Shown: in pieces, positions 60,340-64,000 of the stretch
Layout: every line of letters starts with the position of its first letter
How positions within the stretch are numbered: the first letter of the stretch is position 1
Origin: Streptomyces natalensis ATCC 27448
Lineage (GTDB): Bacteria > Actinomycetota > Actinomycetes > Streptomycetales > Streptomycetaceae
Assembly: GCF_000935125.1 (NCBI RefSeq)
Contig: NZ_JRKI01000061.1
Location: forward strand, 744,001-808,000
DNA: 64,000 nucleotides
Direction of reading: 5' to 3'
Program-made: the position numbers and the translations under genes
Notes under the pieces: model-generated
What the model saw: the letters and a program-made list of their open reading frames with translations, nothing else
Database searches by the model: none
Told to the model about the DNA's origin: nothing

Positions 60340-61500
60340 TTACACAGCGTCAGAACCCCTGCTCGTACCGGGTGTTGTGCCCGCCTGACGGAAGAGCCAT
60401 TCGGCCCGGAGTTCCGCGTATCCGGGCTTGATGACGTCATTGATCATCGCCAGACGTTCATCGAAAGGAATGAATGCTGATTTCATCGCATTGACTGTAA
60501 ACCACTGCATGTCATCGAGCGTGTATCGGAATGTCTTGACCAGGTGCTCGAATTCCCGGGACATGCTCGTGCCGCTCATCAGCCGGTTGTCGGTGTTGAC
60601 CGTGAGGCGGAACTGGAGCCGGCGCAGCAGCCCGATGGGGTGCTCGGCGTAGGAGGAGGCGGCGCCGGTCTGGAGGTTGGAGGTGGGGCACATCTCCAGC
60701 GGGATGCGCTTGTCGCGGACGTACGAGGCGAGCCGGCCGAGCGTGACCGCGCCGTCGTCGTCGACCTCGATGTCGTCGATGATGCGCACGCCGTGGCCGA
60801 GCCGGTCGGCGCCGCACCACTGGAGCGCCTGCCAGATGGACGGCAGGCCGAAGGCCTCACCGGCGTGGATGGTGAAGTGGTTGTTCTCGCGCTTGAGGTA
60901 CTCGAAGGCGTCGAGGTGCCGGGTGGGCGGGTAGCCGGCCTCGGCGCCCGCGATGTCGAAGCCGACGACGCCGGTGTCGCGGTAGCGGTTGGCGAGTTCG
61001 GCGATCTCCAGGGCGCGGGCGGCGTGCCGCATGGCGGTCAGCAGGGCGCCGACGCGGATGCGGTGACCGTTCGCGCGGGCCCGTCGCTCGCCCTCGCGGA
61101 AGCCCTCGTTGACCGCCTCGACGACCTCTTCGAGGCTCAGCCCCTTCTCCAGGTGCTGCTCGGGGGCGTAGCGGATCTCGGCGTAGACCACACCGTCCGC
61201 GGCCAGGTCCTCGGCGCACTCGGCGGCGACCCGCATCAGTGCGTCGCGGGTCTGCATGACGGCGCAGGTGTGCGCGAAGGTCTCCAGATAGCGCTCCAGA
61301 GAACCGGAGTCGGCCGCCTCGCGGAACCAGATCCCCAGCTTGTCGGGGTCGGACTCGGGCAGGCCGTCGTAGCCGGTCTCGCGGGCCAGGTCGACGACGG
61401 TACCGGGACGCAGCCCGCCGTCGAGGTGATCGTGCAGCAGCACCTTGGGGGCGCGCCGGATCTGTTCACTGCTGGGGAGGGTGGTGGTCTCGCTCGTCAT
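60340..61500 (-). CDS. add: Adenosine deaminase
   Basis: The protein has 386 residues from ATG 61500, 16 bases downstream of the operator palindrome. Zinc and catalytic motifs are LLHDHLDGGLRP, HFTIHAGEAFGLPSIW (His and the catalytic Glu), ADRLGHGVRIIDD and the late LTVNTDNRLMSGTSMSREF with the Asp pair. It turns (deoxy)adenosine into (deoxy)inosine, which the phosphorylase at 43.6 kb can cleave. From memory this is the SCO4901 position. Confidence 0.95.
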   Translation of the reverse strand: MTSETTTLPSSEQIRRAPKVLLHDHLDGGLRPGTVVDLARETGYDGLPESDPDKLGIWFREAADSGSLERYLETFAHTCAVMQTRDALMRVAAECAEDLAADGVVYAEIRYAPEQHLEKGLSLEEVVEAVNEGFREGERRARANGHRIRVGALLTAMRHAARALEIAELANRYRDTGVVGFDIAGAEAGYPPTRHLDAFEYLKRENNHFTIHAGEAFGLPSIWQALQWCGADRLGHGVRIIDDIEVDDDGAVTLGRLASYVRDKRIPLEMCPTSNLQTGAASSYAEHPIGLLRRLQFRLTVNTDNRLMSGTSMSREFEHLVKTFRYTLDDMQWFTVNAMKSAFIPFDERLAMINDVIKPGYAELRAEWLFRQAGTTPGTSRGSDAV

Positions 61501-61516
61501 CTCGGCACTGTAGCCC

Positions 61517-61528
61517 CTACGCGCGTAG
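61517..61528. promoter_or_regulatory. Palindrome CTACGCGCGTAG upstream of add
   Basis: Third perfect copy of the nucleoside-gene palindrome, again followed by ATAT in the plus-strand reading. Confidence 0.72.
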
Positions 61529-61603
61529 ATATCACCGAACGATACGTAACAGTGACCCGTCCGCAGGGTGGCCGGTGCGCTGCCTTCTGCCATCGTTCTG
61601 GTC

Positions 61604-62368
61604 ATGTCTCAGCAAGCGCTGCCGGTGCGCGAGGCCCGGCTGGGAAGACCGCGGGGTACGGCGGGTGCGGACCGGACGGTGAACGGGGTCGCCCTGTTAC
61701 TGCCGTCGGGGGGCGCGACCGGGGTGCGGCGGCCGTCGCCGCTGTCGGCCCTGGCGGTGCGCCCGCTCGCCGTACGGCTGGCGCGGGCGGGCCGCCCCGA
61801 GGGCCTGGCCGCCCATGTTCTGCGCTATCGCTGCCGGGGCTGGAACGGCTCCTCCGCCCACCCCGCACGGGACGCCGCCTGGGCGCTGGACGAGATCGTC
61901 CGCCGCTACGGCGATGTGCCGGTCTGTCTGGTCGGCACGGGCATGGGCGGCCGCGCCGCCCTGCACGCCGCGGGCCATCCGGCCGTCCACTCCGTTCTCG
62001 CCCTCGCCCCCTGGTTCCCCGACCCCGTGCCCGAAACCGCCCCCGATCCGGTGAAACAGCTCATCGGCCGTCAGGTGCTGCTCGTCCACGGCACCAACGA
62101 CGAACGCACCGACCCCGACCTCTCCTACCGCTACGCCGAACGCGCCAAGAAGATCAACCGCGACATCTGCCGCTTCGAGGTGCACTCCGACGGCCACGCC
62201 CTCCACCAGCACCGCGCCGAAGTCCACGCCCTGGCCACCGACTTCCTGCTCGGGTCCCTGTTCACCCGCGACTACGCCCGCCCGGTCCGGGACGCGCTGG
62301 CCGCGCCCCCGCCCCTGGGCCTGCGGATGCCGCTGGCGTCGGGGTTCGGGGCGTCGCTGCGGCATTGA
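61604..62368 (+). CDS. Alpha/beta hydrolase-fold protein without nucleophile serine
   Basis: The predicted protein has 254 residues. The fold is seen in VNGVALLLPSGGA, HVLRYRCRGWNGSSAHPARD, VCLVGTGMGGRAALHAAGH, QVLLVHGTNDERTDPDLSYR and a C-terminal HSDGHALHQH. At the nucleophile elbow the usual G-x-S-x-G is GTGMGG (residues 111-116), so Gly113 replaces Ser. Either the protein is not a serine hydrolase or another residue acts. It is divergent from add and ends in a long inverted repeat. Confidence 0.78.
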   Translation: MSQQALPVREARLGRPRGTAGADRTVNGVALLLPSGGATGVRRPSPLSALAVRPLAVRLARAGRPEGLAAHVLRYRCRGWNGSSAHPARDAAWALDEIVRRYGDVPVCLVGTGMGGRAALHAAGHPAVHSVLALAPWFPDPVPETAPDPVKQLIGRQVLLVHGTNDERTDPDLSYRYAERAKKINRDICRFEVHSDGHALHQHRAEVHALATDFLLGSLFTRDYARPVRDALAAPPPLGLRMPLASGFGASLRH

Positions 62369-62464
62369 GCCGGCGGGGGGTGCTGCCGCATCTGCGGGCC
62401 GCCGTCACCGAGGCACGTCACACCGACGCACGTCACCGAGGCAACAGCACCCCCCGCCGGCTCA
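62366..62464. terminator. Convergent-gene inverted repeat with long loop
   Basis: Perfect 20-bp arms (TGAGCCGGCGGGGGGTGCTG and complement) lie 59 bases apart and overlap the last codons of both converging genes. It is a probable terminator; the loop has CGTCACCGAGGC repeats. Confidence 0.6.
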
Positions 62465-63428
62465 GCAGGAACTTCTTGAACGCGGCCACCGGCGGCGTGT
62501 CCTGGTGTCCGTCCACCCAGGCCACGCCGATCTCGCGGACCGCACGCGGCGCGGTCACCGTCAGCTCCGCGACGCCGGGGCGCGGCACCGCGGGCGGCGG
62601 CAGCAGGGCCACGCCCAGCCCGGCCGCGACCAGGCCCCGCAGCGTTTCGGCCTCCTCCCCCTCGAAGGCGACCCGCGGCGTGAACCCGGCCTCGGCGCAC
62701 AGCGCGTCGGTGATCCGGCGCAGCCCGAACCCCGGCTCCAGGGTCACGAACAGCTCGCCCGCCGCCTCCGCCAGCCGGATCCGCTTGCGGCGGGCGAGCG
62801 GATGGTCGTCGGGGACGACGAGCCGCAGCTTCTGCTCGTCGAGGCGCCGGGCGACGAGGTCCGGGGAGTCCGGCACCGGCGAGGTCAGGCACAGATCGAG
62901 GTCCCCGGCCCGCAGCCGTTCGATCATCGCCTCGCCGTAGTTCTGGACGAGCTGGAAGCGGACCCGGGGGTGATCGGTGCGAAAGGTGCGGATGAGGCCG
63001 GGGACGGTCTCGGAGCCGAGGGTGTGTAGAAAGCCGAAGGCGACCTTGCCGGCGCTGGGGTCGGCATCGGCGCGCAGGGACTCGGTGGCTCGGTCGAGGT
63101 CCGTCAGCATCCGTTCGGCGCTCGCGCGGAAGGCGTGTCCGGCCGGGGTGAGCGAGAGGGTGCGGCCGTGCCGGGCGAAGAGGGCGACGCCAAGGTCCTC
63201 CTCCAGGCGGACGAGGGCGCGGCTGAGGGTCGGCTGGGGCATGCCGAGTTCCTGTGCGGCGCGGGTGACATGCTCGTGCCGGGCCACCGCGGTGAACTGC
63301 GCCAGGCGCGGGGCGAGCGCCCAGGCCCAGGAATCCGCCCCAAGATCAGTGGCCTCCGCCACTTCCGGGCCGTCTTTTCTGTTGCGAGGTTGCGACAGTG
63401 GGGCTCGTGAACTGCGATCATGCTTCAC
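62433..63428 (-). CDS. LysR family transcriptional regulator
   Basis: The protein has 331 residues from GTG 63428; an upstream ATG and a GTG at 63362 (VAEATDLG) are alternatives, the latter giving the usual length near 309. The helix-turn-helix is FTAVARHEHVTRAAQELGMP then QPTLSRALVRLEEDLGVALF, and the effector domain follows (LGSETVPGLIRTFRTDHPRV; EAETLRGLVAAGLGVALLPP). It is divergent from an MFS transporter gene, the normal arrangement for a LysR activator and its target. The gap has an ATGCATTGGACGCAT motif near 63450-63466. Confidence 0.88.
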   Translation of the reverse strand: MKHDRSSRAPLSQPRNRKDGPEVAEATDLGADSWAWALAPRLAQFTAVARHEHVTRAAQELGMPQPTLSRALVRLEEDLGVALFARHGRTLSLTPAGHAFRASAERMLTDLDRATESLRADADPSAGKVAFGFLHTLGSETVPGLIRTFRTDHPRVRFQLVQNYGEAMIERLRAGDLDLCLTSPVPDSPDLVARRLDEQKLRLVVPDDHPLARRKRIRLAEAAGELFVTLEPGFGLRRITDALCAEAGFTPRVAFEGEEAETLRGLVAAGLGVALLPPPAVPRPGVAELTVTAPRAVREIGVAWVDGHQDTPPVAAFKKFLLSRRGVLLPR

Positions 63429-63490
63429 GGAATCAATTATGCAGTTTCCATGCATTGGACGCATGAGGCGCCCACCTCTACCTTCGACGT

Positions 63491-64000
63491 ATGCCTCCCG
63501 CTGATACCGGGGCGTCCGTCACCATCCGTGCGGCCGCCTCTCCCCAGTCGTCCACCGACACGTCTTCCCCCGCGGCCGCCGCCCAGGACCCCGAGTCCGG
63601 CAAGCTGCACCCGGGCGGCCCCGGCTACCGCCGGATGAGCTTCGCCCTCTTCGCCGCCGGAGTCGCCACCTTCGCGCTCCTGTACTCCACCCAGGCCCTG
63701 CTGCCCGCGATCTCCAGTGACCTCAACGTCTCGCCGGACCAGGCGAGTTGGACGGTTTCGGCGGCCACCTTCGGCCTGGCGCTCGGCGTGATCCCGCTCA
63801 GCGCGGTCTCCGAACGCCTCGGCCGCCGCACCCTGATGACCGGCTCGCTGGCCGTCGCGGCCCTGATCGCGCTGCTGGTGCCGTTCGCGCCGTCCCTGGG
63901 CGTCCTGATCGCGCTGCGCACCGTCCAGGGCATCGCGCTGGCGGGTCTGCCGGCCTCGGCGATGGCGTTCCTGGCCGAGGAGGTACGGGCCAAGGCCCTG
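63491..64000 (+). CDS. MFS transporter, N-terminal part (runs off right edge)
   Basis: 170 codons are visible. A hydrophilic N-terminal extension of about 50 residues precedes membrane segments MSFALFAAGVATFALLYSTQ, ASWTVSAATFGLALGVIPLS and LMTGSLAVAALIALLVPFAP. The loop SERLGRRTLMTG between helices 2 and 3 is the MFS signature. Proteins of this type next to a LysR gene resemble the YnfM/arabinose efflux group. The substrate is unknown and the C-terminal half is outside the window. Confidence 0.88.
   Translation, partial: MPPADTGASVTIRAAASPQSSTDTSSPAAAAQDPESGKLHPGGPGYRRMSFALFAAGVATFALLYSTQALLPAISSDLNVSPDQASWTVSAATFGLALGVIPLSAVSERLGRRTLMTGSLAVAALIALLVPFAPSLGVLIALRTVQGIALAGLPASAMAFLAEEVRAKAL

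Overview
The window is high-GC DNA with GTG and TTG starts, GGAGG-type ribosome sites and a gene order that, from memory of the Streptomyces coelicolor chromosome, runs through the SCO4962 (ilvA) to SCO4900 block in descending order. It is almost certainly chromosomal core of a Streptomyces species, interrupted by one large accessory island and small remnants. No tRNA, rRNA or CRISPR array was seen.

Left edge (1-6.9 kb). The first 1.2 kb hold the start of a large serine recombinase running off the window and a truncated, frameshifted family A DNA polymerase of actinophage type, so an integrated element ends here. A small secreted protein, a DrrA/DrrB-type drug exporter with the remnant of a second permease gene, threonine ammonia-lyase (ilvA), a MarR regulator and a probable ECF sigma remnant follow.

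msrA island (6.9-19.3 kb). metB, a membrane-anchored hypothetical protein and an intact msrA lead into an island in which 3' ends of msrA recur four more times, as left halves (11.0 and 13.25 kb), a right half (11.93 kb) and a decayed whole end (19.15 kb). Between these marks lie a two-gene cassette resembling toxin-antitoxin modules, a macrolide-type glycosyltransferase with a palindromic operator, an orphan type VII secretion-like operon of four genes, a small zinc-ribbon-like membrane protein, a deleted second copy of the glycosyltransferase and a mycothiol-dependent isomerase-like gene. This looks like repeated site-specific integration at the 3' end of msrA and is the most interesting part of the window.

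Core (19.4-44 kb). This region holds a DUF2786 protein, an L,D-transpeptidase, hutH, a GGDEF protein, an enoyl-CoA hydratase, an adenylate cyclase, birA, the acyl-CoA carboxylase genes (beta, epsilon and, 4.3 kb on, the biotinylated alpha subunit), a small membrane protein behind a 36-bp palindrome, a class B penicillin-binding protein, maf and a DJ-1/PfpI protein. After these come an esterase, TetR and DeoR regulators, and an LpdA-like flavoprotein without its redox disulfide.

Nucleoside and signalling block (43-64 kb). Purine nucleoside phosphorylase, phosphopentomutase/phosphoglucomutase, deoC and adenosine deaminase form a dispersed nucleoside salvage set. Three of them carry the identical palindrome CTACGCGCGTAG just upstream of their starts, pointing to one shared regulator, plausibly the DeoR protein at 40-41 kb. 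A GntR regulator with two TCTCTAGAGA operators controls a small divergent cluster. The pair of aldehyde dehydrogenase-like genes, a repeat-rich secreted protein, a uridine kinase-like gene, the divergent sigQ / afsQ1-afsQ2-lipoprotein locus with an AfsQ1 box, and VanZ, PspC, LysR and MFS genes complete the window.
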